Assembly: GCA_030430455.1 (NCBI GenBank)
Contig: JAUIJB010000014.1
Location: forward strand, 1 to 59,588
Origin: Verrucomicrobiia bacterium
GTDB lineage: Bacteria; Verrucomicrobiota; Verrucomicrobiia; Verrucomicrobiales; Akkermansiaceae
Reading direction: 5' to 3'
Length of the DNA: 59,588 nt
Position numbers and translations under genes: made by a program. Positions 1 to 9,215 of this stretch are shown piece after piece (positions within the stretch are counted from its first letter, which is position 1; every line of letters starts with the position of its first letter). Below the pieces are notes generated by a model that did no database searches, was not told the DNA's origin, and worked only from the letters and a program-made list of their open reading frames with translations.

Positions 1-965
1 ACGCCGATCATCGGGTCCTTGCCCTCGGGCTGGACCGGCTTGACCGGGGTGATCGAGGTCTTGAATCGGGCCTCCTCGTCGCTGCCCTTCTCGCGCGAGA
101 TCTCGAAGGTGATCGGCTGGGTCCCGTGCGCGTTGATGTAGTCGACCGCATCCCCGGCACTGGTGAACTCCCTGCCGTCGATCGAGACGACCCGGTCGGC
201 GAGCTTCTCCGCCGTGATCAGGCCGGCCTTTTCCGCCGGGCTGCCCTTCGAGACCTCGGCGACGTAGAGGCTTTCCGTGGGCACCCCGATGCCGACCTGG
301 CGCAGGCCGCCGCGCTGCCAGAACTTGCGCTCCTCGATCTCGAAGCCCGAGGTGATCTCCATCGCCCGGCCGTCGCGCTCCACGGTGAAGTCGATCGAGT
401 CACCCTTGCTGGTGATGATCATCATCGTGACGCTGTTGAGCTTGCCGGCCCAGCCGTCGATCACCTCGCCGTTGATGTGGGTGATGCGGTCGCCGACCTG
501 CAGGCCGGCCTTTTCGGCCGGGCTGTCCTCGACGATCTCGCCGATGGTCTGGCTCGGGATGAAGTCGGCCGGCTTGCCGACCTGCCACACGGCGAAGGCG
601 GCGATCACGGCGAGCATGAAGGAGAACAGCGGGCCGGCGAAGGCGACGATGATCTTGTCGAGCGGGGTGATCGGCGGCAGCGGCTTCTCGTTGAGGTTGC
701 CGCCCTCGATGGCCTCCATCGGAGCCATCTGCGGCAGCGCGACGAAGCCGCCGGCGGGGATCCAGCCCATGCCGTACTGCACGCCGTTGATCGTCTTGCT
801 CCAGATCGGCTTGCCGAACCAGATCTGGAAGCGGTCGATCTGCAGGCCGCGCCATTTCGCCGCCCAGTAGTGGCCGAGCTCGTGGACGAAGATGATGATG
901 TTGAAGATCACGATGACCACGAGGATCAGCAGCGCGATCTGGGGAATGTTGCCGAGGGCGTCCAT
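1..965 (-). CDS. rseP: RIP metalloprotease RseP (site-2 protease), 3' end cut by window
   Basis: Intramembrane zinc metalloprotease that cleaves membrane-bound anti-sigma factors and leftover signal peptides. The reverse-strand frame opens with ATG at 965 and runs off the window at base 1, so about 321 residues are visible. Seen: an N-terminal hydrophobic helix (residues 8-27) running into the zinc motif HELGH at residues 28-32, then a second hydrophobic segment around 95-115, then two PDZ-like regions (about 130-210 and 220-310), each with a PAEKAGL-type loop. The C-terminal LDG zinc-ligand motif lies outside the window. The ATG directly precedes the first helix, as usual in this family. A conserved hypothetical is divergently transcribed on the right. 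Confidence 0.95.
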   Translation of the reverse strand, partial: MDALGNIPQIALLILVVIVIFNIIIFVHELGHYWAAKWRGLQIDRFQIWFGKPIWSKTINGVQYGMGWIPAGGFVALPQMAPMEAIEGGNLNEKPLPPITPLDKIIVAFAGPLFSFMLAVIAAFAVWQVGKPADFIPSQTIGEIVEDSPAEKAGLQVGDRITHINGEVIDGWAGKLNSVTMMIITSKGDSIDFTVERDGRAMEITSGFEIEERKFWQRGGLRQVGIGVPTESLYVAEVSKGSPAEKAGLITAEKLADRVVSIDGREFTSAGDAVDYINAHGTQPITFEISREKGSDEEARFKTSITPVKPVQPEGKDPMIG

Positions 966-1257
966 GGGTGGGGCGGGAGCTGGGATGGTGGCTGGGCCGT
1001 GGGCGGATCGGGGGCCGATCGGGCTCTGGCCCGGGGACGGCGGGGTCGACGGGGTCGCGACGGGATCGCCGAAAGGGCCGCGGTGGAACTTGGGTAGGTC
1101 GTTGGCGCTGAACGGGCCGGGGCCGGCAAGGGAATGGGACCGCCCGGGGCGCGCGCGTATCCTACGGCGGCCTGCAAATGCTTCAAGGAGTTTAAAGATA
1201 CGGCTTCGCGGGTATGCGGGATTGACGCCGGGGGGGCGCGGGACGGAGCATGCAGCC
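966..1257. other. divergent intergenic region between rseP and the conserved hypothetical
   Basis: About 290 bases separate the two divergent starts. The left part is a GC-rich run of degenerate GGGC and GGCC words. The only clearly AT-richer patch is around 1176-1206, where the rightward promoter probably lies. I see no RNA gene and no convincing operator. Confidence 0.5.
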
Positions 1258-2394
1258 GTGGGACATCGGATTGCAGCCGCGGTGGTCTGCGGGGAGATCG
1301 ACAACACGGTGGCCGGCCGGACCGTGGGCTGGATCTGGCTGCTGGGTCGCGGCGACCCGGTGGAGCTGGCCCTCGACGGCGACTGCTGGCGCGACCTCGC
1401 CGGCGCCCGGCTGAGCTTCCGCAACCCGCGCCCGACGGCCCAGCCGGGGTTGGCTTTGGCCGACCAGCAGGTCGGCCTGGTCGGTGACATCACCGCCTCG
1501 CGCAAGTGCCGGGTGAGGCGGGGGACCATCGACGAGTTCGCCACCGCGCACGCGCTCGACGAGGACCTGCCGGTGGTGTGGGGGAACTCGCTCTACCTCG
1601 AGTGGTTCAGCGACAGCGACGGGCGGGTGGTGATCGAGTCGGGCGACTTCGAGTTGAAGGTCGGCGAGCGGACCTGGGAGATGGATGGTGACGCCGAGCA
1701 GGCCCAGAAGCTGGCGAACCTCCAGGCGATGCGGGACTTCCTCCAAGGCCGGATCGCCCGCCACCGGACCACTGGCGGGAGCCGCGGCCGGGAGGCCGAC
1801 GACGAGTTCGCTTGGGAGCAGCGGCTCCGCGAGTCGGACCGGCTGACCGAGGCCTACCGCGAGGTGCTCGAGAAGTACCTGGGCGACCCCGACGCGGAGC
1901 GCAAGGGAGCCTTCGTGATGGGGTGGGACGGCCTGCTCGAAGCCATGGCCGAGGAGGTCGACCGCGACGAGGAGTCGGACGAGAGCTGGAGGGCGGACGA
2001 CGGGGAGGGCGAGTCGTGGAAGGAGGAGGATGGCGGCTGCTTCGAGCCCCATCCGTTCCAGGTCGAGGCGCAGGAACTCGCCCTGCGGGCCTACGACCTG
2101 GTCCGCGAGCACCGCGGGCTGCCCGCGGCCGAGCAACTCAGCAGCTCGCTGATGCAGGTCTCCGGGAAGCTCGCCGGGGCGCTCGGCGGGGAGTTCGAGA
2201 TGGAGAAGGGCTACGTGCTCGCCATCCTCAAGCGCTGCCTCGGCTGGCTCAACGAGGCCATCGCCGCCTGTTCGGAACTCGCCCGCGGCGAGGAGGACCA
2301 CGACCACCAGCGGGCGCTGGAGGCCCTGCGCGACGAGGTCTTCATGCTGCGCGAGCAGCTCACCAACTTCCGCCGCGATTTGCTGGAGGAGTGA
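1258..2394 (+). CDS. conserved hypothetical protein, acidic, 378 aa
   Basis: Function unknown. The first 140 residues (motifs CGEIDNTVAGRTVGWIWL, RDLAGARLSFRNP and GLVGDITASRKCRV) resemble a conserved hypothetical family I have seen in several Gram-negative phyla. The rest is Asp/Glu-rich and probably helical, with charged stretches around residues 220-265 and a C-terminal helix rich in Arg and Glu. There is no signal peptide or membrane segment, so it is probably cytoplasmic. I chose the GTG start at 1258 because GGAG at 1245-1248 lies nine bases upstream and homology begins just after it. The open frame extends further upstream but overlaps the rseP promoter and rseP itself. Confidence 0.7.
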   Translation: MGHRIAAAVVCGEIDNTVAGRTVGWIWLLGRGDPVELALDGDCWRDLAGARLSFRNPRPTAQPGLALADQQVGLVGDITASRKCRVRRGTIDEFATAHALDEDLPVVWGNSLYLEWFSDSDGRVVIESGDFELKVGERTWEMDGDAEQAQKLANLQAMRDFLQGRIARHRTTGGSRGREADDEFAWEQRLRESDRLTEAYREVLEKYLGDPDAERKGAFVMGWDGLLEAMAEEVDRDEESDESWRADDGEGESWKEEDGGCFEPHPFQVEAQELALRAYDLVREHRGLPAAEQLSSSLMQVSGKLAGALGGEFEMEKGYVLAILKRCLGWLNEAIAACSELARGEEDHDHQRALEALRDEVFMLREQLTNFRRDLLEE

Positions 2395-2505
2395 GATCCG
2401 CTGGGGGAGTGAGATTCACCGCCGCCGCCGGCCGATGGCGAAAATCCACCCGGGCCGGTCGATTCGGAGTTGATTTGGTTTTCTTAAGTATTACCCTTCG
2501 CCCGC

Positions 2506-2670
2506 ATGAAAATCTGGACGTGTGCAGCCGTCGCCGCGCTGGCGCTGAGTTCCTGCAATACCATGATTGGTCTCGGCAGGGACTTCCGCCAACTGGGCGA
2601 AGGCTTGGAGAACACGGCTCACGGCGAGTCGTGGAGCAGTGACGAACCGGACCCGCTGCCGAGCTACTGA
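2506..2670 (+). CDS. entericidin EcnA/B-like small lipoprotein, 54 aa
   Basis: A tiny exported lipoprotein. The ATG at 2506 starts a lysine-containing n-region, then a hydrophobic core (AAVAALALSSC) ending in a lipobox with Cys at residue 17. The mature part begins CNTMIGLGRDFRQLGEGLE, which matches the entericidin pattern CNT..G.G.D....G..IE. Entericidins are envelope-stress-associated lipoproteins of Gram-negative bacteria; the exact role here is unknown. The gene stands alone, preceded by an AT-rich stretch containing GTTTTCTTAAG at 2478-2488 that probably belongs to its promoter. Its mature part is only about 38 residues. Confidence 0.8.
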   Translation: MKIWTCAAVAALALSSCNTMIGLGRDFRQLGEGLENTAHGESWSSDEPDPLPSY

Positions 2671-2718
2671 GCTATGGATGGGCCGGCCGCGTTCGGCCGA
2701 CCACGGCCGCTATCGGGC

Positions 2719-3003
2719 CTATTTCGACGAGGAGGAGCGATACCGCGCATGGGGATAGCGGAAGCCCTCGACGTAGCCCCACATGTATTCGGTGCGGTAG
2801 GCCGAAGGCAGCGTGGCGGCGTCCTCGTTGATGTGCGGGTTGTGGGCGAGGCCACGAACGCGGTCACTGCGTCCGTCGCTGTAGCCCCGGTAGAACGAGT
2901 CACGGGCGCTGTAGCCGGCGCCGGGTGTGTGCTCGTAAGTCGTGCAGGATGCCGCGGAAAGGGCAAGGGTGCAGGCCATGATGGCGTAATGGGGTGATTT
3001 CAT
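2719..3003 (-). CDS. small putative lipoprotein, 94 aa
   Basis: Unrecognised exported protein. ATG at 3003 gives MKSPHYAIMACTLALSAASC, a signal sequence ending in a plausible lipobox (SAASC, Cys at residue 20). The mature part is polar and rich in Tyr, Arg and Ser, with repeated aromatic-glycine words (FYRGYSDGR, YMWGYVEGFR) and an Arg/Ser tail. The frame continues upstream to 3078, but that extension would place charged residues before the signal peptide. It is divergent from the S9 peptidase, with only nine bases between the start codons, so at least one of the two starts may be misplaced. Confidence 0.65.
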   Translation of the reverse strand: MKSPHYAIMACTLALSAASCTTYEHTPGAGYSARDSFYRGYSDGRSDRVRGLAHNPHINEDAATLPSAYRTEYMWGYVEGFRYPHARYRSSSSK

Positions 3004-3012
3004 AGCAATCGC

Positions 3013-5202
3013 ATGGATACTCCCAAAATGCCCTGCCGTCGAGTTTGCAATCGACCTTCCCGCCCCGGATGCCGCCAAATCAAGGGTTTCAAGCCCATCC
3101 CGGGCCGCCTTCTGGGCGCCTTACTGATCGCCGCCATGGCCCTCGCCCCGGCCCTGCGTGCCGAGCACGGCGGGCTCGGGGCCTTCAACCGGCTAACCGG
3201 CAAGTGGTACCAGGTGTCGCAGACCGCGGTGCCGAACACCGCGATCGAGCCGCGCTGGGCCGAGGATGACTCGATCCTGTTCTTCGAGGAGGACACCGCC
3301 GATGGCAAGCAGCTCCGCCGGGTCGATCCGGCGTCCGGCGATTCCGAGGTGGTCGAGCTGGCCGAGGACGAGCTGCCGCCGCGGGCGGAGCGTGGGCGGC
3401 GCGACCGTGGACCCGAGGGGCGCCAGCGCCGCGACCGCGGCCGACGCGGTGGCTGGCAGTCGCCGGACGGTCGCTGGGAAGTCGTCCTCCGCCGGGGCTC
3501 GCTGGTGCTGCGTGAGTTGGGCGAGGATGGTGGGGATGGCGCGCGGGAGCGGGTGCTGATGGAGCGCGACGGGCGGCAGCTGTTCCGCGACCGGCCGGTG
3601 TGGGCGCCCGATTCGTCCCGCTTCGCCATCTGGCGCACCCGCGACGTCGAGGAACAGCGCATCCACTACGTCGACTCGGCCCCCGACGACCGCCTGCAGC
3701 CGAAGCACTTCACCCACCCCTACCCGAAGCCGGGCGACGAGATCGACACCCGCGAACCCTGGGTGTTCTTCGTCGACGGCAGCGAGCCGCTCGAGCCGGA
3801 CCGCAGCCAGCTCGAGAACCCCTTCGAGTGCCGCGCGCTGGCCTGGCGCGAGGACTCGCGGCGCGCCACCTTCGAGTTCATCGAGCGCGGCTTCGGCCGC
3901 CACCACGTCATCGAGATCGACAGCGGGAAGCGCCGCCAGCGGGTCCTCGTCCGCGAGGACAGCGACACCTTCATCTCGGTCTACAACGACTCCTTCCGCC
4001 ACGACCTCGACGACGGCCGCGAGATCCTCTGGGTCTCGGAGCGCGACGGCTGGAAGCACCTCTACCTGCTCGATGGCCGCGACGGCTCGGTCATCCGGCA
4101 GCTGACCCGGGGCGAGTGGGTCGTGCGCGACGTGGCCGACGTCGACGAGGACGCCCGCGAGGTCCTCGTCCGGATCAGCGGCTGCTTCGAGGGCCAGGAC
4201 CCCTACCTGGTCCACTACATCCGGGTGTCGATCGACGACGGCACGATCACCCCGCTGACGCGCTCGGACGGGACGCACGACCGGCTGGTCCGCTCGCCCG
4301 GCGGAAAATACTACACTTGTCGTTGGTCACGGGTCGACCATCCGCCGGTCACCGAGCTGAGGCGCTGGGGCGACGGCTCGCTGGTGACGGTGCTGGCCGA
4401 GGCCGACGACACCGCACTGCGCGAGGCGGGATGGAGCGACCCCGAGCCCTTCGTCGCCAAGGACCGCGACGGGCGCTTCGACATCCACGGGATCATCATC
4501 CGCCCGCCGGACTTCGACCCGGCCAGACGCTACCCGGTGATCGAGCAGATCTACGCGGGTCCGCACGACTCGCACGTGCCGAAGTCGTGGCGCGCCTGGT
4601 ATGCCCCTGCCCACGAGGTCGCGGTGCACGGCTTCATCGTCGTCCGCATCGACGGCAAGGGCACGGCGAACCGCTGCCGGGAGTTCCACCACTTCTGCTA
4701 CAAGAACCTCAAGGACGCCGGCTTCCCCGACCGGATCGCGTGGATGAAGGCGGCGGCCGCGAGGGTGCCGCAGATGGACCTCGCGCGGGTCGGCATCTTC
4801 GGCGGCTCGGCGGGCGGCCAGAATGCGCTCGGCGCGCTGTTGTTCCACCCGGGATTCTACAAGGCGGCGGCGGCCGACTGCGGCTGCCACGACAACCGCA
4901 TGGACAAGATCTGGTGGAACGAGCAGTGGATGGACTGGCCGATCGGCCCGCACTACGAGGAGAACTCGAACACGACCCACATCGACAAGCTCGAGGGGGC
5001 CTTGCTGCTCAGCGTCGGCGAGCTCGACAAGAACGTCGATCCGTCGAGCACCTACCAGGTGGTCAACGAGCTCATCAAGGCCGACAAGGACTTCGAGTTC
5101 CTGCTGATGACCGGCGCGGGCCACGGTTCCGGGGAGAAGCGCTACGCCCAGCGGCGCCGCGTCGACTTCTTCCAGCGCCACCTCGGCGGACCGGAGAGCT
5201 GA
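3013..5202 (+). CDS. S9 family prolyl oligopeptidase, dipeptidyl-peptidase IV type
   Basis: Serine peptidase that trims dipeptides from peptide N termini, probably in the periplasm. Seen: a hydrophobic segment GALLIAAMALAPALRA (residues 35-50) acting as a signal peptide after an unusually long basic leader; a DPP-IV N-terminal propeller region (about 60-480); and an alpha/beta-hydrolase domain at the C terminus. The nucleophile is Ser in GGSAGG near residue 599, the acid is probably Asp in the GELDKNVDPSS segment, and the histidine is in GAGHGSG near residue 703. A charge-rich insert of alternating Arg, Asp and Gly lies at about residues 125-152, as in planctomycete and verrucomicrobial members. 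The start could also be the in-frame ATG at 3028. Confidence 0.9.
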   Translation: MDTPKMPCRRVCNRPSRPGCRQIKGFKPIPGRLLGALLIAAMALAPALRAEHGGLGAFNRLTGKWYQVSQTAVPNTAIEPRWAEDDSILFFEEDTADGKQLRRVDPASGDSEVVELAEDELPPRAERGRRDRGPEGRQRRDRGRRGGWQSPDGRWEVVLRRGSLVLRELGEDGGDGARERVLMERDGRQLFRDRPVWAPDSSRFAIWRTRDVEEQRIHYVDSAPDDRLQPKHFTHPYPKPGDEIDTREPWVFFVDGSEPLEPDRSQLENPFECRALAWREDSRRATFEFIERGFGRHHVIEIDSGKRRQRVLVREDSDTFISVYNDSFRHDLDDGREILWVSERDGWKHLYLLDGRDGSVIRQLTRGEWVVRDVADVDEDAREVLVRISGCFEGQDPYLVHYIRVSIDDGTITPLTRSDGTHDRLVRSPGGKYYTCRWSRVDHPPVTELRRWGDGSLVTVLAEADDTALREAGWSDPEPFVAKDRDGRFDIHGIIIRPPDFDPARRYPVIEQIYAGPHDSHVPKSWRAWYAPAHEVAVHGFIVVRIDGKGTANRCREFHHFCYKNLKDAGFPDRIAWMKAAAARVPQMDLARVGIFGGSAGGQNALGALLFHPGFYKAAAADCGCHDNRMDKIWWNEQWMDWPIGPHYEENSNTTHIDKLEGALLLSVGELDKNVDPSSTYQVVNELIKADKDFEFLLMTGAGHGSGEKRYAQRRRVDFFQRHLGGPES

Positions 5203-5471
5203 GAGCAAAGAGCAAAGAGCGGGGAGCGGATGGTGGATGGCGGATGGGCGACTTGAGGCGTGCCGAGCTGGCGCGGTTCTTGTCCGTTGTCCTTTGTGCG
5301 TTGTCGTTCATGGGCGGAGCCAAGGCTCGTTTCATGAGCACGTCGGCCGCCTAAGAATCAGCACTTGGGAAGCGCGAAGCTCCCCTCAAGTTCGACAAAG
5401 GACAAACGGACAAACGGACAAACGCTGGGACACTCGGGGCGGTCCCGGAGGGAACTGCAGCATGTGAAATC
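5203..5471. repeat. intergenic repeat-rich tract with an inverted copy pair
   Basis: No gene is supported. The tract opens with repeated AGAGCAAAGAGC and GGATGGTGGATGGCGGATGGG words. TTGTCCGTTGTCCTTTGT at 5280-5297 is nearly the reverse complement of ACAAAGGACAAACGGACAA around 5396-5414, after which the word ACAAACGG repeats in tandem. The two arms could pair across about 100 bases. It separates the convergent S9 peptidase and Nif3-like genes, so it may double as a transcription end region. Confidence 0.5.
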
Positions 5472-6227
5472 CTACAATCCCGTCGGGTGGTCGATGAAGG
5501 TCCACGGCAGGGCGAAGCGCTGCTCGAGGGCCCCGGCGAGCGCCTTCACGCCGAAGGTCTCGGTGGCATAGTGGCCGGCGTAGAGCAGGTTGACGCCAAG
5601 CTCCTCGGCGAGGGTGTAGCTCCAGTGCGGGCCTTCTCCGGTGACCAGGGTGTCGATGCCCGCGGCGGCGACCGCGGCGACCTCGGACCCGGCGCCGCCG
5701 GTGACGATGCCGAGCCGGCGGACCTCGGCGGGGCCGCCGGGGCAGAGGTGGACCGGGCCGCCGACCGCCTGGCGGGTGCGCTCGAGCAGGACGTCGCGGT
5801 CGATCGCGATTTCCGCGCGCAGGCCGACGTCGAGCCCCTTGTAGTCGAGGAAGGGGGTGGTCTCCCCGACCCCGATCGCCGCCGCGAGCCGCGCGTTGTT
5901 GCCCCACTCCGGGTGGGCGTCGAGCGGCAGGTGCGAGGCGTAGATCGCCAGCCCGGCATCGATCGCGGCGCGGATCTTGCGGTAGGTCGGCCCGGTCAGC
6001 GGGCGGGTCTCGCTCCAGAACAGGCCGTGGTGGACGACCAGCAGGTCGGCGCCGGCTGCGATCGCCTTTTCAATGACGGGATGAGCCGCGTCGACCGCCG
6101 CCGCCACCCGGGTGACCTCGCCGGGATTCTCGAGCTGCAGGCCGTTGATGGCACCGGAATAGTCGGGCAGCTCGGCGATGCGGAGGTTCTCGTCGAGGAA
6201 GCGGACGATGTCGGGGAGCGCGGCCAT
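5472..6227 (-). CDS. Nif3-like dinuclear metal centre hexameric protein
   Basis: Member of the NIF3/YqfO (GTP cyclohydrolase 1 type 2 homologue) family, a cytoplasmic toroidal hexamer with a two-metal site and no settled reaction. Seen: NGLQLENPGEV near the N terminus, the metal-binding HHGLFW (about residues 67-72), SHLPLDAHPEWGNNARLA, and the C-terminal GEGPHWSYTLAEE and YAGHYATE motifs that complete the metal site. At 251 residues it is the short form without the PII-like insert. I chose ATG at 6227 because it immediately precedes the conserved N terminus; the frame continues to 6266. The pseudouridine synthase lies upstream on the same strand, 63 bases away. Confidence 0.9.
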   Translation of the reverse strand: MAALPDIVRFLDENLRIAELPDYSGAINGLQLENPGEVTRVAAAVDAAHPVIEKAIAAGADLLVVHHGLFWSETRPLTGPTYRKIRAAIDAGLAIYASHLPLDAHPEWGNNARLAAAIGVGETTPFLDYKGLDVGLRAEIAIDRDVLLERTRQAVGGPVHLCPGGPAEVRRLGIVTGGAGSEVAAVAAAGIDTLVTGEGPHWSYTLAEELGVNLLYAGHYATETFGVKALAGALEQRFALPWTFIDHPTGL

Positions 6228-6290
6228 GGGGGAAGTGAAACCCCTGCGGCAGGCCGCGGCAACCATCGCCTGCCCCGGCGCCGACAGGCG

Positions 6291-7049
6291 TCAGCCGTGC
6301 GGCAGGAGGGTGGCGAGGTCGGCCGGCAGCGGCGAGTCCCACGCCACCGGCTCGCCGCGGAAGCGCAGCGCCAGGCGCGAGGCGTGCAGCGCGTGGCGGG
6401 GCAGGACGAGGCGCTCGACCGACGCGTCGCTCAGGCCGTCGCCGATCTCCTCGAGGTACTCCGCGCCGGCGTCGAGGTAGAGCTTGTCGCCGACGATCGG
6501 GTGGCCGGCGTGGGCGAGGTGGACGCGGAGTTGGTGCATCCGCCCGGTGTGCGGACGGCAGCGCAGCAGTGACATCGCACCGCGGGGATGGCGGAAGCGC
6601 CGCACGAGCTCGAAGTCCGTGCGCGAGGGCCGGCCGCCGGCATCGACGCACTGGCGCAGCCAGATCGCCGTGTCGCGCAGCTCGCCCTCGCGGCGCAGCG
6701 GGGCGTCGACCGTGAAGGCGTCGTCGACGGGATGGCCGTGGACGATCGCGAGGTAATCCTTGGCGACCTGCCGGTCCTCGAACTGGCGGCCGAAGTCGGC
6801 GGCGGCCTCGCGGTTCTTGGCGACCAGGACCAGGCCGCTGGTCTCGCGGTCGAGGCGGGTCAGGATGGAGAGACGGGCGCCCCCGGCCAGCTCGAAGCCG
6901 AGCAGCGCCTCGAGTCCGCCGAGCAGGGTGGGCTCGCGGCGGGCGTTGGCCGGGTGGACCAGCAGCGGGGCCGGCTTTTCCACCACGATCCACTCGGGCG
7001 ACTCGTCGACCACCCGGAACTCGCAGACGGCGCGCATGGGGCAACTCAA
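6291..7049 (-). CDS. RluA-family RNA pseudouridine synthase
   Basis: Converts uridine to pseudouridine in rRNA or tRNA. The catalytic signature is ILTRLDRETSGLVLVAKN around residues 82-99, with the catalytic Asp in RLDRETSG. Also seen are the N-terminal VVEKPAPLLVHP and the C-terminal substrate-binding RPHTGRMHQLRVHL and HPIVGDKLY. There is no S4 domain, so it resembles the RluA/RluC-like single-domain enzymes of about 250 residues. The exact RNA target cannot be told from sequence. The start is ATG at 7049, or 7037 (MRAVCEF). It is divergent from lpxC-fabZ. Confidence 0.9.
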   Translation of the reverse strand: MSCPMRAVCEFRVVDESPEWIVVEKPAPLLVHPANARREPTLLGGLEALLGFELAGGARLSILTRLDRETSGLVLVAKNREAAADFGRQFEDRQVAKDYLAIVHGHPVDDAFTVDAPLRREGELRDTAIWLRQCVDAGGRPSRTDFELVRRFRHPRGAMSLLRCRPHTGRMHQLRVHLAHAGHPIVGDKLYLDAGAEYLEEIGDGLSDASVERLVLPRHALHASRLALRFRGEPVAWDSPLPADLATLLPHG

Positions 7050-7108
7050 CCGGCAGCCGGCGGCCGCTAGCCAGCGAAATCCGCCGCCGGCGCCCCGTTG
7101 CCATGATG

Positions 7109-7144
7109 CTTTCCCCTTGCTAGTTGCTCCCGGCTACCCGCTAC
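7109..7144 (-). repeat. dispersed intergenic repeat, GTAGCGGGTAGCCGG family
   Basis: Read on the reverse strand, this element contains GTAGCGGGTAGCCGG, then an AG-rich spacer, then AAGGGGAAAGC. The same arrangement recurs at 36199-36236. Here it sits in the leader just before lpxC-fabZ and may overlap its ribosome-binding region. Confidence 0.6.
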
Positions 7145-7153
7145 TTCCGCTCC

Positions 7154-8467
7154 ATGTCCGCTGACGCGCAACACACCCTTGCCGGTCCCGCCACCCTCGA
7201 GGGGACCTCGCTGCACACCGGCGAGAAGGTGACCCTGACGATCAAGCCCGCCCCGGAAAACCACGGCTTCAAGTTCCGCCGCGTCGACGTGCCGGACCAG
7301 CCCTTCATCGACGCCGATGCCGACAAGGTCCAGACCGTCGAGCGCGCCACCACCCTGGCGGAGGGCTCGGTCAAGGTACACACCGTCGAGCACGTCCTCT
7401 CCGCGCTGTGCGGCATGGGCGTCGACAACGCCGTCATCGAGATGGACGCCAACGAGCCGCCGATCGGCGACGGCTCTTCCGCGCCCTTCGTCGAGCTGAT
7501 CAAGAAGGCCGGCATCACCGCCCAGAGCGCGCCGCGCAAGACCTGGGAGATCCGCGAGCCGATCCACCAGGAGACCGGCGACGGCTCGCTGATCACGATC
7601 GTCCCCGCCAAGACCTTCCGCGTCTCGGTGACCAACGTCGGCCCCGAGGGGCGCTTCACGCAGTATTTCTCCAGCGAGGTGACCCCGGAGACCTACGAGA
7701 AGGAGATCGCCCCGGCGCGGACCTTCGTCTACTACGAGGACGTCAAGCCGCTGCTCGACAAGGGCCTGATCAAGGGCGGCTCGCTCGAGAACGCGGTGGT
7801 CGTCCGCGGTGACCAGGTGATGAGCAAGGAGGCGCTGCGCTTCGACAACGAGTTCGCCCGCCACAAGGCGCTCGACGTGATCGGCGACCTGATGCTCAGC
7901 GGCAAGCGGATCCTCGGTCACGTCATCTGCGTCAAGCCGGGCCACGGCCCGAACAGCAAGCTGGCCGCCACGCTCAAGCGCGAGTACCTGCGCATGCGCT
8001 CGCTGGCGGCGCCCTTCGACCTGCCGAAGGGGGAGACCGTCCTCGACATCAACGACGTGCTCCAGATCCTGCCGCACCGCTACCCCTTCCTGATGGTCGA
8101 CCGGGTGGTCGACTTCGAGGGCGACAGCAAGTGCACCGGGGTCAAGAACATCACCAACAACGAGCCCTTCTTCCCTGGCCACTTCCCGGGCCACCCGATC
8201 ATGCCGGGCGTGCTCCAGCTCGAGGCGATGGCGCAGGTCTCGAGCATCCTGATGCTGCGCAAGCCGGAGAACGCGGGCAAGATCGGCTACTTCATGAGCG
8301 CCGACAACGTGAAGTGGCGCCGCCCGGTGCTGCCCGGCGACACCCTGCGGATCGAGTCCGAGGTGATCAAGATCCGCGGCCAGATCGGCCAGACCAAGTG
8401 CCGCTGCACCGTCAACGGCGACCTCGTCAGCGAGGCCGAGCTGAAGTTCGCCCTGGTCGAGAAGTGA
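7154..8467 (+). CDS. lpxC-fabZ: bifunctional UDP-3-O-acyl-GlcNAc deacetylase / 3-hydroxyacyl-ACP dehydratase
   Basis: A fusion of the committed step of lipid A synthesis (LpxC, zinc deacetylase) with the fatty-acid dehydratase FabZ, which compete for the same hydroxyacyl-ACP pool. LpxC half, residues 1 to about 290: HTVEH zinc ligand at 76-80, [13 protein letters not shown], and the later zinc ligands in [17 protein letters not shown]. FabZ half, about 298-437: [14 protein letters not shown], the catalytic His in [11 protein letters not shown] near residue 343, and Glu in QLEAMAQ. This fusion is known from Bacteroidetes and Verrucomicrobia. ATG at 7154 is chosen because LpxC homology begins at once. 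The NYN gene follows 11 bases downstream. Confidence 0.97.
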   Translation: MSADAQHTLAGPATLEGTSLHTGEKVTLTIKPAPENHGFKFRRVDVPDQPFIDADADKVQTVERATTLAEGSVKVHTVEHVLSALCGMGVDNAVIEMDANEPPIGDGSSAPFVELIKKAGITAQSAPRKTWEIREPIHQETGDGSLITIVPAKTFRVSVTNVGPEGRFTQYFSSEVTPETYEKEIAPARTFVYYEDVKPLLDKGLIKGGSLENAVVVRGDQVMSKEALRFDNEFARHKALDVIGDLMLSGKRILGHVICVKPGHGPNSKLAATLKREYLRMRSLAAPFDLPKGETVLDINDVLQILPHRYPFLMVDRVVDFEGDSKCTGVKNITNNEPFFPGHFPGHPIMPGVLQLEAMAQVSSILMLRKPENAGKIGYFMSADNVKWRRPVLPGDTLRIESEVIKIRGQIGQTKCRCTVNGDLVSEAELKFALVEK

Positions 8468-8478
8468 CGCGAAAAGAG

Positions 8479-9204
8479 ATGAGCAACCCAGACGACTCCC
8501 ACCGGCCGCTCGCGGTCCTGATCGATGCCGACAACGCGACGCCCGCCGCCGTGGCGGCGCTGCTCGACGAGGTGGCCAAGTACGGCACCGCCAGCGTCAA
8601 GCGGATCTACGGCGACTGGACGACGCCGCAGCTGAAGGGCTGGAAGAACCACCTTCCCGAGCACGCCATCCAGCCCGTCCAGCAGTTCGCCAACACCAAG
8701 GGCAAGAACGCCACCGACAGCGCGATGATCATCGACGCCATGGACCTGCTCTACACGGGTCGCTTCGAGGGCTTCTGCCTGGTCACCAGCGACAGCGACT
8801 TCACCCGGCTCGCCTCGCGCATCCGCGAGGACGGCCTCAAGGTCTACGGCTTCGGCGAGAAGAAGACGCCCAAGGCCTTCGTTTCGGCCTGCGACAAGTT
8901 CATCTACACCGAGATCCTCGGCGGCCGCGACGACGGCCAGTCATCGAGCCGGCGCACCCCGCCGGCGAACCTGCGCAAGGACCGCAAGCTCGTGCGCCTG
9001 CTGCGCGACGCGGTGGACGCGGTGGCCTCGGAGGACTCCGGCCGGGCCCAGCTCGGCGGGGTGGGCTCGCACATCCAGAAGAACCACCCCGACTTCGACC
9101 CGCGCAACTACGGCTACGCCAAGCTCAGCGGCCTGCTCAAGGCCATCGACCTCTTCGACGTCAAGCACGAGGGCCAGCACGTCTGGATCGGGGTGCGGGA
9201 GTAG
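8479..9204 (+). CDS. NYN-domain (LabA/PIN-like) protein with C-terminal OST-HTH/LOTUS domain
   Basis: Putative RNA-directed nuclease or RNA-binding protein. Residues 10-150 form a NYN fold: LAVLIDADNATP (first acidic motif), TDSAMIIDAMDLLYTG, then LVTSDSDFTRLASRIREDGLKVYGFG with the paired acidic residues of the active site. Residues about 165-241 resemble a LOTUS/OST-HTH winged helix, with LRDAVDAV, VGSHIQKNHPDFDPRNYGYAKLSGLL and a final FDV..EGQHVWI strand. A short serine/arginine linker separates the two. It follows lpxC-fabZ by 11 bases and is probably co-transcribed; the functional link is unclear. Confidence 0.88.
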   Translation: MSNPDDSHRPLAVLIDADNATPAAVAALLDEVAKYGTASVKRIYGDWTTPQLKGWKNHLPEHAIQPVQQFANTKGKNATDSAMIIDAMDLLYTGRFEGFCLVTSDSDFTRLASRIREDGLKVYGFGEKKTPKAFVSACDKFIYTEILGGRDDGQSSSRRTPPANLRKDRKLVRLLRDAVDAVASEDSGRAQLGGVGSHIQKNHPDFDPRNYGYAKLSGLLKAIDLFDVKHEGQHVWIGVRE

Positions 9205-9215
9205 CCGGGGCGGTT

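Noticed and set aside
892..1257. A longer N terminus for the hypothetical at 1258, starting near 892.
   Set aside because: That extension overlaps the rseP coding region antisense and the promoter gap; a GGAG is placed correctly for the GTG at 1258.
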